A stretch of 19,618 bases of DNA from Pseudoruminococcus_B sp937901805 (GCA_963560245.1 CAUWNS010000034.1:1-19618), one strand, 5' to 3'; counted from the first letter of the stretch, positions 5,854-13,588 are shown. Program-made: numbers and translations. Notes: generated by a model from the sequence alone, not told the origin.

Positions 5854-7029
5854 TTATCCCTGCACCCTTTTTCCATCAATTTTCTGACCGGATTTTTTCC
5901 GTGTCATCCAAACAGCCGAGATAATGGAAACAAAAGGCACCGTAAGAATAACACCCAATGTACCGGAAATTCCCTGAAGGATCTCAATTCCAATATCATA
6001 CATATTCATAATTTGAAGATACGGCATACTGTAAGCATAAATAATCATCAGAGTATTGATCGAACCGCCTGTAAAAGCCAGGATCAGGGTATTGGACATG
6101 GTCCCCATCATATCCTGTCCCACATGAATTCCCGCTGTAAAAAGCTGTTTTGCCGTAAGTTTTGGGTTATGGAGGTAGATTTCATTAATCGTGGAAGCAA
6201 CTGACATACTGACGTCCATGACCGCACCAAGGGAGGCAATCAGAATACCGGAAAACATCATTCCGCCAATCTGGAGTTTGCTGTTCTGCCCAATGACAAT
6301 CATCGTCTCAATTTCTGAAACATTCCATCCGGAGATATGGGAAAGATTTCCAAAAATCATGGCAATTAATCCGGCAACTACCACTCCGGCAATTGTTCCA
6401 AGTACTGAACAGGCCGTCTTAATCGAAAAGCCGCCGATAAAATACATGGTAACCAGCGTTGTTAAAATTACCACTAAAGTTGCGGCAAAAAACGGAGAAT
6501 ACCCCAGATACATCAGCGGGACATAGAGGAAGATAATACAGACAAAGGTAAAAACCAAAGAAGCGGCAGACATAACGCCTTTTCTCCCGCCGATCATACA
6601 GAGTACTACCAAAAACAGGCCCACCAGGATGTAAAGCGTCATACCTCTGTCATAGTTATATACGCTGACGGAAAAGTCCCCTTCATATTCGCTGACCTGA
6701 ACAATCACTTTGGTGCCCACTTCACATTGCGCGCCATACAGATAACCCGCCATATTACTGGCTTCACAGACAGTTCCCCTATATTCCCCGGAGGTAATCT
6801 CCACCTCCAGCCGCTGACTGCCTGCACGGGTTCCGTCCTCGCTCAGATTATCCTCCAGCACTTTAACAACTGTAGCCTTCTCAAAGGTCATTCCATCATT
6901 CGGGAGCATGGGGGTTTTCTGTATTCCCAAATTAAAAACGACGAGAAATATGATAAAAAGCACCATCAGAACAGAGACAATCAGATGTCCAATCCATTCT
7001 TTTTTATTGGCAGGACGTTGAAACGCCAT
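5854..7029 (-). CDS. YibE/F-like family membrane protein
   Basis: A 391-aa integral membrane protein of the YibE/F family. An N-terminal helix (about 12-34, LIVSVLMVLFIIFLVVF) is followed by an extracytoplasmic beta-rich domain (about 35-125). That domain has ATVVKVLEDN and QRLEVEITSGEYRGTVCEASN, as usual for the family. Then come some seven to eight membrane helices, with the conserved ISGWNVSEIETMIVIGQ and MMFSGILIASLGAVMDVSMSVAS segments. The molecular role is not established; a transport function is often suggested. The frame opens 17 codons earlier, but GAGGAGG lies 8 nt before the ATG at 7029. Upstream are two hairpins separating it from the phosphatase gene. Confidence 0.88.
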   Translation of the reverse strand: MAFQRPANKKEWIGHLIVSVLMVLFIIFLVVFNLGIQKTPMLPNDGMTFEKATVVKVLEDNLSEDGTRAGSQRLEVEITSGEYRGTVCEASNMAGYLYGAQCEVGTKVIVQVSEYEGDFSVSVYNYDRGMTLYILVGLFLVVLCMIGGRKGVMSAASLVFTFVCIIFLYVPLMYLGYSPFFAATLVVILTTLVTMYFIGGFSIKTACSVLGTIAGVVVAGLIAMIFGNLSHISGWNVSEIETMIVIGQNSKLQIGGMMFSGILIASLGAVMDVSMSVASTINEIYLHNPKLTAKQLFTAGIHVGQDMMGTMSNTLILAFTGGSINTLMIIYAYSMPYLQIMNMYDIGIEILQGISGTLGVILTVPFVSIISAVWMTRKKSGQKIDGKRVQG

Positions 7030-7058
7030 CCTTGTATCCTCCTCTTTATGACAGGAAA

Positions 7059-7110
7059 GTACAGGGGTGGGAAACCCCACTCCTGTACAAAAACCGGCGG
7101 TTGCCGTTCC
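7059..7110 (-). terminator. Tandem hairpins between phosphatase and YibE/F genes
   Basis: Reading leftward, a GC-rich hairpin (about 7090-7110) ends in TTTTTG and is the likely terminator of the phosphatase gene. A second 30-nt hairpin (7059-7088, 12 of 13 bp paired) follows directly and ends 22 nt before the YibE/F ribosome binding site. The second could terminate too, or protect the 5' end of a processed YibE/F message. Confidence 0.55.
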
Positions 7111-7122
7111 TATCTAATTTTC

Positions 7123-9420
7123 CTACTCGGCTTTGTTACCGCGTTTTTTCAGATAAACCACCGCACCTCCAGACAGTACGCAGAGTACGGCAAGTCCTGC
7201 AGCAGCTGCCGTAGAAGTATGGTCGCCCGTATTGGGGTTGGAAGCATTATTGCTGCTTTCATCCTGATTGTTTCCATCCGGGGTCTGACTGTTGCTGCCG
7301 TCCGGATTCTGACTGTTGTTGCCGTCCGGATTCTGACTGTTGTTATCATCCGGATTCGGGGTAACTGTCTCTGTAATTTTTGCAGCGTCAAATGATTTCA
7401 AAGCAGTTTCCATATTGGCAAGTGCCTCAGCAATTTGGCTGGAAGTAGCGACTTCATTTCCTGCGACAGTAGATGCGGCCAGAATTGCTTTTTCCAAATC
7501 TGCCTTCGCACCCTCTTTGTACTGCCCTACTTCGGTACCCTCAACTGCATTGTCAAGTTTTTTCTGTGCATCTGCGATTACCTGATTGAGATTTTCCACA
7601 TCCGAAACTTTTGTCAGGTTGGAAATTGCAGTTGTCAGGGCTGTGTAAGCAGTATCAACAGAGGAAGCTGTCACCTTTGCCTGGCTGTTATCCATGGTCT
7701 TGTCAAGCAGTGCGGAGAAGCCCGCTTTCAAAGCCTGTGTCCCGTCTCTCTTATAGTTTTCACCGCCGGATCCGGTCAAATCCTGCGCATATCCATAGTA
7801 GTTGAGCGGGTCTTTGTTATTATCAGAATTCAAAGAAGCGTCGTAGCTCTCTTCCAGTTTTGCAGCGCCGGCATCTTCCTGGCTGTTGAGCAGGGCTTTG
7901 ACAGATTCGACTGCCGTATTCACTGCCGCAACAGTACCTGCGGTGTAAAGGGAAGCGTCGATGTTTTCAGCCTGTTCAACAAGTTCCAAAAGGGTATCCT
8001 TGTCGACGTTTTTGGTAATCGTAAAATCATCCGCATATTTATTGCCATTGTAGTCATAAGTCTTAATGGTCAGACTGTTGGATGTAAAGTCAATGGTCGA
8101 GAAAGTCGGAAGCTGGGTATTAGAGCGTTCTGCAATATAATACTGCTTTGTGGCTGCAAGATCATAGAACTTACTGCCGCTGGCAGAACCGGCCGCAATG
8201 TACAAGGTCCCTTCCGGATCTGACACTGTATTTTCATTGCCGTAGTCAATTGCTTTGCCGTCAATCAGCTGGAAAGTCCTTGCATAGGAGTGATCATGCC
8301 CTGTCAGGCAGATGTCAATATCATACTCATCCATCAGCGGGGCAAAGAGAACGCGGAGATTTGCGCCATCCGTATTAGAATGCGGTTGGCCGGAGCCATA
8401 GATATCATGATGGAACATAACCACTTTCCATTTTGCATCTTTGTGGCTGTCCATTGCTTTTTGCATCAAAGCCCTGTGTTCCGAGACATTGCGGTTGTTG
8501 GAGTTCAGGCTGATAAAGAGGACGTCACCGTAGCTGAAATAGTAGTCAGAACCGGATTTGGTCGCGCCAAGGTTATCCTCAGAGTTTGGGTTGTTGTAAT
8601 GGTACTGATAATCCGTACCTTTGCTCTCATGGTTTCCGATAGTCGTTGCAAGCGGGAACTCACGCAGCGCATCCGGATACAGGAACCCTGCATACTCTGC
8701 TTCACGGACGCCATTCGTATCCGCCTCATCTGAGCTGGCATAGTCCACCTGGTCGCCGGCGGAGAGAATAAAGCTTGCATTTTCAGCCGTTTTCATAGCC
8801 TGCTCCAGAGTTTTATTCCAGTTATAGGTGTCAACGGCAATGTTCAAATCGTCAACTGTTCCCTGTCCGCTGCTGCCGGAAGCGCCTGTCTGCGGGTCAC
8901 CGACTAGAATTGTCTGGAAGCTGGATGTGGAATGGGTGGTATACTCTCTTGGCGCGCTCCAATTTTCTGTCGCCGTATCCGAATTATAGCTGTAATAGTA
9001 GGTTGTGTTTTCCTCAAAAAAGTTTTCAATGGAAACATGGTTTGCAGCCTTGTAGACTTTGCCGCTGGTATTTTTACGGTTGATATCCAGCGCTTCGCCT
9101 GTAAACACAGAGGCTTTGGACATATCCGGATTTTTAGAAATTTTAACTGCCGGCGCCTTTGCGCCCTTTGCTTCCGAATACCATGCAAAGTTCAAATCCT
9201 TTGCAGTTGCACCCGGCGTCATAACGATATTTGCAGAATTGGTGCGCGCACCTGCATCCCAGACATTTGTTTTCCATGTCTGATATTCCGTTACTTTTTG
9301 AGTATCAGAAATTAAGGTGCTGTCTTCCGTTGTCTCGCCATAGGCAAAAGACGGAATGCTCATTGAAACCGCCATGACTGCCGCCATAGATACGGCTGCA
9401 ACTTTTTTACCGAGCTTCAT
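7123..9420 (-). CDS. Secreted, wall-anchored purple-acid-phosphatase-like metallophosphoesterase
   Basis: A 765-aa surface protein. The signal peptide MKLGKKVAAVSMAAVMAVSM is cut near SFAYG. An N-terminal fibronectin-like domain (about 35-165), as in purple acid phosphatases, precedes the calcineurin-like catalytic domain (about 168-440). Catalytic motifs are VGDPQTG (Asp175), AGDQVDYA, IGNHE, MFHHDIYG and TGHDHSYART, all metal ligands present. Helical FIVAR-like modules (about 460-690) are followed by an Asn/Pro/Gly/Ser-rich repeat stretch. Next come NPNTGD (sortase-type signal), a membrane helix (TAAAAGLAVLCVLSGGAVVYL) and KKRGNKAE. It probably releases phosphate from organic esters outside the cell. 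The frame extends 21 codons upstream, but AGGAGG precedes the ATG at 9420 and the signal peptide starts there. Confidence 0.92.
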   Translation of the reverse strand: MKLGKKVAAVSMAAVMAVSMSIPSFAYGETTEDSTLISDTQKVTEYQTWKTNVWDAGARTNSANIVMTPGATAKDLNFAWYSEAKGAKAPAVKISKNPDMSKASVFTGEALDINRKNTSGKVYKAANHVSIENFFEENTTYYYSYNSDTATENWSAPREYTTHSTSSFQTILVGDPQTGASGSSGQGTVDDLNIAVDTYNWNKTLEQAMKTAENASFILSAGDQVDYASSDEADTNGVREAEYAGFLYPDALREFPLATTIGNHESKGTDYQYHYNNPNSEDNLGATKSGSDYYFSYGDVLFISLNSNNRNVSEHRALMQKAMDSHKDAKWKVVMFHHDIYGSGQPHSNTDGANLRVLFAPLMDEYDIDICLTGHDHSYARTFQLIDGKAIDYGNENTVSDPEGTLYIAAGSASGSKFYDLAATKQYYIAERSNTQLPTFSTIDFTSNSLTIKTYDYNGNKYADDFTITKNVDKDTLLELVEQAENIDASLYTAGTVAAVNTAVESVKALLNSQEDAGAAKLEESYDASLNSDNNKDPLNYYGYAQDLTGSGGENYKRDGTQALKAGFSALLDKTMDNSQAKVTASSVDTAYTALTTAISNLTKVSDVENLNQVIADAQKKLDNAVEGTEVGQYKEGAKADLEKAILAASTVAGNEVATSSQIAEALANMETALKSFDAAKITETVTPNPDDNNSQNPDGNNSQNPDGSNSQTPDGNNQDESSNNASNPNTGDHTSTAAAAGLAVLCVLSGGAVVYLKKRGNKAE
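7262..7357 (-). repeat. 24-nt tandem repeat array encoding NPDGNNSQ units
   Basis: Three to four imperfect copies of a 24-nt unit encode (N/T)PD(G/D)(N/S)NSQ just before the wall-anchor signal. This is a spacer that carries the enzyme through the wall. The copies are close enough to vary in number by slippage. Confidence 0.75.
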
Positions 9421-9481
9421 GTGGAGATCCTCCTTTTTTCTTTTCCTTCTTGCTTGTAGAATTCCTTTTGAATCCTTTTGC

Positions 9482-9510
9482 ATTATATTCGGAGGTCTTT
9501 TTCATTTCAA
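9482..9510 (-). promoter_or_regulatory. Promoter of the phosphatase gene
   Basis: On the minus strand TTGAAA (9510-9505), 17 bp, TATAAT (9487-9482). The leader is about 55 nt with AAAGGAGG near its end. TTAACC-like direct repeats lie directly upstream at 9516-9553 (see findings). Confidence 0.75.
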
Positions 9511-9642
9511 TGAATCTAACCAAAGCTTAACCCATAAGAAAACAGATTTAACAAACAGACGAAAAAATGACCGCCTTCTGTAAAATGGAAACGTGCTTTT
9601 TCGCTCCTTTTTTTACAAATCCTACTATCCCAAAAATAAAAA

Positions 9643-9680
9643 GCCCTGCTAGAAAGCAATGATAAGCTCTCGGGCAGGGC
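9643..9680 (-). terminator. Terminator of the GHKL kinase gene
   Basis: The arms GCCCTGC and GCAGGGC, with an inner 6-bp stem (GAGAGC/GCTTTC), are followed on the minus strand by TTTTTATTTTT. It lies about 46 nt after the kinase stop. Confidence 0.8.
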
Positions 9681-9726
9681 AATAGTAAACAATTATAAAA
9701 ACCGGTCTCCTGCGGTTCCTATTCCG

Positions 9727-11115
9727 TTATGATTCTTCATAAAGCTGGAAACAGTCTTTTTGTCGTCCATAATAGGCGACTTCAAAATCCCCGGCAAAAC
9801 AGAAATTGAGACATTTGGAAAATTCCTCTGCCGGTGTGTACTCCATAATGGCCAAGCTGACATGATATATCCTGAGAGTATCCAGCATATTGGCCAAGCC
9901 TTCTCCAGTACCGCCTGTCGTCAATCCCCGACGTCCAAATTCCCTTAAAATCCTTTTTTCAAAGGGGACGCCACTATCATAAACATCAATTTCATAAAAA
10001 CCACTTTCCTGAGAAACGCCCATATCCAATTCAATAATATCCTCTTCTCTCTGTTCCTTGCGTTCAATAGCACGCATGGCATTGGTAAGGACATCTCCTA
10101 ATAATTCCATCAGTTTTAATTGGGAAATCTGTTCTTCCTGGATTAATCGGGAAGGAGACGTATAAATTCTCACTTGAAACAGGATGTCTTTTTGCTTCAT
10201 TCTCTCCTGATAGTCCTGCAAAAGAGCATCCAGTAAAATCAATCCGGTTTTTATTTCGGGCAATGCACTTAAAAATTCCTGACGGCTCTCTTCTATCTGT
10301 TCATTGCAAATTTCTTCAAGCCCTTCAGTAAGAGGAATCAGCTCCTGAGCAGTATCTATTTCCTTTTGCTTAGAACGTAAAATACGGAGCTGTTCGCCGC
10401 AAATCCGTTTGACGGCCGGAAAATACTCCTTAAAATGGTGAACCTGGCTGGATAAATCCCGAATATGTCCCTGCATTTTTAATCTGTTTTCTTGTTCACA
10501 GCGGCTTTCATGTGTACCTGCCAGAATGACTGCTACCGTTACAAGTGCAATCAAAGAAAAAAACCACTCAAAACGGGTTTTCGACATATAACCCGGCAAT
10601 ACGATCGCAATATTACAAATCAGAACAATCCCGCACAAAATACTTAATGAGTAAAATCCTATGCCAAATGTTTCTTTCCGTTTCTTCTTGAACAATCGCT
10701 CGATCCAAAATCCTGATACCAACACAAAGAGCAGAATATTGCATAATCCTGTCAACAGCCGGTGCTCTTTCCCGATACTAAGAGCAATGATTGTATAGGC
10801 GGCACAACCAAGCAGCATATTTAAGTACAGAGAAAGCGCATATATATTCAAATTCAGCAACAATGTAACAACGAGTTTTCCTTGTTCTCTCCAATAATAG
10901 TAAAGGCCTGCCAGTAATGTCACCAAGGAACCAAGAAAAATAGTCGGAAAATAATCCTTTAGTAGGAAGGTCAAAAAAGTTTGAACAATCGCCACCATTA
11001 CAACTTCCCAAGAGCTTGCCTTAGCTTTTCCTAAAGACGGCAAAAAACCTGTCAATAGGAATCCGCACGCAAGATACTGCGTAATGTGCTTGAATAACAA
11101 CAATAAATTTACCAT
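9727..11115 (-). CDS. Orphan GHKL sensor histidine kinase (AgrC-like)
   Basis: A 462-aa membrane kinase. The N-terminal half (about 1-200) holds about six membrane helices without a recognised sensor domain. A cytoplasmic linker contains SSQVHHFKEYFPAVKR, where AgrC-type kinases carry the phospho-His. The C-terminal ATPase (about 325-440) shows the N-box ELLGDVLTNAMRAI, the G1 box DVYDSGVPF and the G2-like GGTGEGLANM. The H-box is atypical: HHFKEY instead of the usual RHDxxN, so autophosphorylation is not certain. No response regulator or peptide gene is adjacent, so the partner must be elsewhere. The RBS AAGAAGGA precedes the ATG. Related proteins govern quorum sensing or bacteriocin production; the signal here is unknown. 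Confidence 0.85.
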   Translation of the reverse strand: MVNLLLLFKHITQYLACGFLLTGFLPSLGKAKASSWEVVMVAIVQTFLTFLLKDYFPTIFLGSLVTLLAGLYYYWREQGKLVVTLLLNLNIYALSLYLNMLLGCAAYTIIALSIGKEHRLLTGLCNILLFVLVSGFWIERLFKKKRKETFGIGFYSLSILCGIVLICNIAIVLPGYMSKTRFEWFFSLIALVTVAVILAGTHESRCEQENRLKMQGHIRDLSSQVHHFKEYFPAVKRICGEQLRILRSKQKEIDTAQELIPLTEGLEEICNEQIEESRQEFLSALPEIKTGLILLDALLQDYQERMKQKDILFQVRIYTSPSRLIQEEQISQLKLMELLGDVLTNAMRAIERKEQREEDIIELDMGVSQESGFYEIDVYDSGVPFEKRILREFGRRGLTTGGTGEGLANMLDTLRIYHVSLAIMEYTPAEEFSKCLNFCFAGDFEVAYYGRQKDCFQLYEES

Positions 11116-11205
11116 TTGATATCCTTCTTTCTAAATTGATACTCCCATCATATCAAGTAGAAAGTACGGATAGAGGAAATGCATCTTCTGGAAGTAAAAA
11201 TCCAG

Positions 11206-11241
11206 TGTTTTTCTTTGATTTAAGCTGTTTTTCTCTGATTT
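11206..11241. repeat. 20-bp-spaced direct repeats upstream of the kinase gene
   Basis: TGTTTTTCTTTGATTT (11206-11221) and TGTTTTTCTCTGATTT (11226-11241) match at 15 of 16 positions with a period of 20 bp, two helical turns. They lie 54-89 bp upstream of a TATGAT -10 (11152-11147), where an activator would bind. Such pairs are typical of LytTR regulators, partners of GHKL kinases. Confidence 0.5.
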
Positions 11242-11316
11242 TTGGTTCTTTTAAACAGAGACATTGAAACTTTTTTCTGCCGTGCGGGGACACCTGTGCC
11301 GGCCCCATTCACAGAT

Positions 11317-11352
11317 AAACAGTCCGGCGGAAGGATTTCCGCCGGACTGTTT
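11317..11352 (-). terminator. Terminator after the flavodoxin-DUF3006 pair
   Basis: A 16-bp perfect stem (11317-11332 with 11337-11352) around a GGAT tetraloop, 11 nt after the small gene's stop. T-runs are short on both strands, so termination may be partial. Confidence 0.6.
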
Positions 11353-11363
11353 TCACAAAAACA

Positions 11364-11525
11364 TCAAAGAATTGTGTAAACAAAATCCTTACACAGCAAT
11401 TGGGATCCCTCATCCACACCTGTCGGGAGCAGCGCAAGTGCAACAGGATTTTCGTCATATCCATCCGTTGTGAGCACTGCATAATCCCCGTCTATCCTTT
11501 TTACCGTATAGAAAACCTCAAACAT
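11364..11525 (-). CDS. DUF3006-like small protein
   Basis: A 53-aa protein. It reads MFEVFYTVKRIDGDYAVLTT, then an acidic DGYDENP loop, then ALLPTGVDEGSQLL. RIDGDYAVL followed by LPTGVxEG is the pattern of DUF3006 proteins (IDRIEGDyAVLE ... LP-G-kEGD), small beta-rich proteins of unknown function common in Firmicutes. The ATG at 11525 has GGGAGGAG at 6 nt; a longer frame to 11570 lacks a ribosome binding site. It overlaps the flavodoxin 3' end by 8 nt, so translation is coupled and the two may work together. Confidence 0.65.
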   Translation of the reverse strand: MFEVFYTVKRIDGDYAVLTTDGYDENPVALALLPTGVDEGSQLLCKDFVYTIL

Positions 11526-12054
11526 ATTCGCTCCTCCCAGACGATTCCGCCATGACGCGGGCACTCGCAAAATCCAATAACCTCTTTAGATCCTCCGCAT
11601 TTGGATGACATTTTGCAAAATCAAAATTATTTAAAAAAAGCTTTGCCTTTTCATCTTTCGGGTTTTTTTGAATCACTTTTTCATAACGCATCCGAATTTC
11701 ATCGGGCATTCTCCCCTGACAGAAAAAACTTCCAAGGACTTTATTCTTTTCACGAACCAGCCGCTCAACCCCCGCAGAAATCTGCTCAAAATATTCTTTA
11801 GTCTGTCCAAATCCCGCCGTTGAAAAAAATAAAATTTGTTTTCCTTCCAATTTCTCAAGCAGCTGCCTCACTTCCTGCGGACAAAATCCCTTATCAACCC
11901 AGTATCCAATCAACAGGATTTCTTCCTCCGGAGCCGCCATATCTGCTGCAATCCTTTCCTGTCTGGATTCAGTTCCCAAAAGACCAGACAAGGTATCGGC
12001 CAGCTGTTTGGTATTTCCAGTTTGGCTGCTGTATAAAATAGCATACTTCATCAA
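11518..12054 (-). CDS. Flavodoxin-family protein (BilS-like)
   Basis: A 178-aa flavodoxin-fold protein. The N-terminal ILYSSQTGNTKQLAD is the FMN phosphate-binding loop (T/SxTGNT). The second FMN loop is around FFSTAGFGQTKEYF, and LLIGYWVDKGFCPQEV is also typical. The later SFFCQGRMPDEIRMRYEKV and the tail with AKCHPNAEDLKRLLDFA match the flavodoxins often found beside bilirubin reductase in gut Clostridia (BilS). That specific link is from memory of the family pattern; no reductase gene is in the window. It probably shuttles electrons to an unseen partner. The RBS AAGGAGGGG precedes two adjacent ATGs (12054, 12051). Confidence 0.82.
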   Translation of the reverse strand: MMKYAILYSSQTGNTKQLADTLSGLLGTESRQERIAADMAAPEEEILLIGYWVDKGFCPQEVRQLLEKLEGKQILFFSTAGFGQTKEYFEQISAGVERLVREKNKVLGSFFCQGRMPDEIRMRYEKVIQKNPKDEKAKLFLNNFDFAKCHPNAEDLKRLLDFASARVMAESSGRSEYV

Positions 12055-12149
12055 AAACCCCTCCTTGTCTCCTCACTTTACCATAGAAATATGAACAAAA
12101 ACAACCGCATTCGCTCTCTTCAAACTGTACAAACATTATTTTATCTTTT

Positions 12150-12345
12150 TACTATCCTCCCATATCATCTGGAGACTTTGCGCAGAAGTGCAGTATCTTA
12201 CCTGTGAGGAAGCCGTCGGACTTGCAGGGGCAGCTTCGAATACCGCCGGATAGATTCTTATCAAGTCCCAGACCCCGGAAAAAGGTAGAATATGAGAGGT
12301 ATGTCCAAATCATGGAGTCCTCCCAAGCTTTTCCTGCTTCCGACT
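12150..12345 (-). ncRNA. Candidate 6S-like structured RNA
   Basis: About 195 nt downstream of a strong promoter (12380-12352), without a convincing coding frame. On the minus strand the ends pair (CTCCATGATTTGG near 12320 with CCAGATGATATGGGAG near 12160). Next come TACCT/AGGTA, an open bubble, GGACTTG/CAAGTCC, and a terminal hairpin GGCGG...CTGCC. A closing stem, central bubble and long apical stem in 180-200 nt is the layout of 6S RNA, the regulator that binds RNA polymerase holoenzyme. I cannot match it to a known 6S sequence, and no clear terminator is seen. It could also be a long leader of the flavodoxin gene. Confidence 0.38.
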
Positions 12346-12351
12346 CTCTTG

Positions 12352-12380
12352 ATGATACCAAAGTGTAAGATGAAACGCAA
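12352..12380 (-). promoter_or_regulatory. Promoter of the candidate RNA
   Basis: On the minus strand TTGCGT (12380-12375), 17 bp, TATCAT (12357-12352). The start would be near 12345. Confidence 0.6.
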
Positions 12381-12465
12381 TTCCCATTCCTGCCAATCGA
12401 AAAATCACATTAGAAAAAACCCGAAAAATTATCAAACGCAGGGCAAATCAGAACCTATATAAAAA

Positions 12466-12486
12466 ACGGAAGGCTGCGTCTTCTGT
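12466..12486. terminator. Bidirectional terminator-like hairpin
   Basis: ACGGAAG (12466-12472) pairs with CTTCTGT (12480-12486), one G-U. TTTTT follows on the plus strand and TTTTTT on the minus strand. It would isolate the candidate RNA gene from the genes to the right. Confidence 0.45.
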
Positions 12487-12584
12487 CTTTTTACATATTT
12501 TCAAAAGAAAATGGGAATAGTAATCTTACGAAACGCCATGGGCGGAATCTTATTTTCAAGTGCGGTGCACCAACGGAGGGTATT

Positions 12585-12758
12585 ATGAAAAAATATGATT
12601 CTCTGGACACATTACTGGCTTACGATCAAAAGGCAAAGGAGTATTTCCATTCTCTGCCCGATTATGTACAGGAAACAATGCGGTCAAGGGCTGAAGGAAT
12701 CAATTCCTTTGAAAGCCTGTGTCATTATGCGGACAATTTAACAAAAGGCGACGACTAA
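12585..12758 (+). CDS. 57-aa small hypothetical protein
   Basis: A 57-aa acidic helical protein: MKKYDSLDTLLAYDQKAKEY, then FHSLPDYVQETMRSRAEGIN, then SFESLCHYADNLTKGDD. The RBS CGGAGGG lies 5 nt before the ATG. Small proteins with the layout [short helix]-[A-K-x-Y/F-F-x-S-L-P-x-Y-V-Q]-[S-x-E-S-L-x-x-Y-A-x-N-L] recur in Clostridia, often as single genes of unknown role. It is flanked by hairpins on both sides and points against its neighbours, so it is probably monocistronic. Nothing shows its function. Confidence 0.65.
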   Translation: MKKYDSLDTLLAYDQKAKEYFHSLPDYVQETMRSRAEGINSFESLCHYADNLTKGDD

Positions 12759-12764
12759 ACCGCT

Positions 12765-12786
12765 TACCGCCCATAAAGGGGCGGTA
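12765..12786. terminator. Hairpin between the 57-aa gene and the convergent methyltransferase
   Basis: TACCGCCC (12765-12772) pairs perfectly with GGGCGGTA (12779-12786), followed by a weak TCTTTCT on the plus strand. A likely terminator for the small gene. Confidence 0.5.
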
Positions 12787-12808
12787 TCTTTCTGTCCGGA
12801 ACTGATGA

Positions 12809-13588
12809 TCACCTCTTGTATCTCTTTCTGCCAAGATGGAGATCCACCGTATCATAGATGTGCACGATTCCTCCTTCTAAATGGATCGCCCGCACCATTT
12901 CCCGCTCAAATTCCTCCCGTACAGAGGATTCCATCGCACGGTGATCGGAATAGGTACGCAGCAGGCCGATATAGTCCTCTGCCCGCAGTTGGCGCTGTGC
13001 AAAAAACAACTGTGTCTGCACATCCGTAAAACCGGCCTGTACAAGCAGCTGATTTCTCTGCCGGTATGGGGATTCCCTGAGGGGAGAGTCCGTATCGTGC
13101 GGACGGTATTTTTGATAAAGCTCCTGAATCCTTTTTTCCAAAGGGGAACCGGGAGTTTCTACAAAGGGACGGTTCCAAAAAAGGGCAATTGTTCCCCCTT
13201 CTCTGAGAAGCCCATATGCCTTTTTATACCCGATCTCGGCATCTATCCAATGAAATGCCGTAGCAGAATACAGCAGATCAAAGGATTCCTCTGTCTGGAA
13301 CTCCTCAAATTTTGAACAAACCACTTGGAATCCTGAATAAGCGGCAAACTTGTCTTGGCAGTATGCAGCCAAATTTTCTCCATACTCCACAGCGGTTACC
13401 GAAAGACCGGATTTCAAAAAAGGGGCTGTCGCCTGACCGGTTCCAATCCCGATTTCCAGGGCTGAACTGCCCCGCCTGATGCCGGAATATTCCGTAACTG
13501 CAGAATATACCTCCTCTGGATACTCCGGACGCCACCGATCATAGTTTTTTTCGTCTTCATTGAACGTTAGACGCAAATCCGTTTTCAT
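12809..13588 (-). CDS. Class I SAM-dependent methyltransferase
   Basis: A 259-aa protein. The N-terminal FNEDEKNYDRWRPEYPEEVY is followed by motif I SALEIGIGTGQATAPFL (about 42-58), which binds SAM. The acidic motif II region is VTAVEYGENLAAYC, and SFDLLYSATAFHWID (about 103-117) is the Methyltransf_11-type motif IV region. LREGGTIALFWNRP is the motif VI region. Close relatives are annotated as ubiquinone/menaquinone-type or small-molecule methyltransferases; the substrate is not evident. The ATG overlaps the stop of the DUF2974 gene (ATGA), with GAGGGAG upstream, so it is the last gene of a coupled three-gene operon. Confidence 0.88.
   Translation of the reverse strand: MKTDLRLTFNEDEKNYDRWRPEYPEEVYSAVTEYSGIRRGSSALEIGIGTGQATAPFLKSGLSVTAVEYGENLAAYCQDKFAAYSGFQVVCSKFEEFQTEESFDLLYSATAFHWIDAEIGYKKAYGLLREGGTIALFWNRPFVETPGSPLEKRIQELYQKYRPHDTDSPLRESPYRQRNQLLVQAGFTDVQTQLFFAQRQLRAEDYIGLLRTYSDHRAMESSVREEFEREMVRAIHLEGGIVHIYDTVDLHLGRKRYKR

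Noticed and set aside
7262..7357. Short regular direct repeats that could suggest a CRISPR array
   Set aside because: They are 24-nt in-frame repeats coding for the NPDGNNSQ stalk of the phosphatase, without unique spacers.
7435..8223. A 262-codon plus-strand frame
   Set aside because: Shadow of the phosphatase coding strand; no RBS and no recognisable domain.
12152..12361. A 69-codon frame on the minus strand
   Set aside because: No ribosome binding site, odd composition, and it coincides with the candidate structured RNA.
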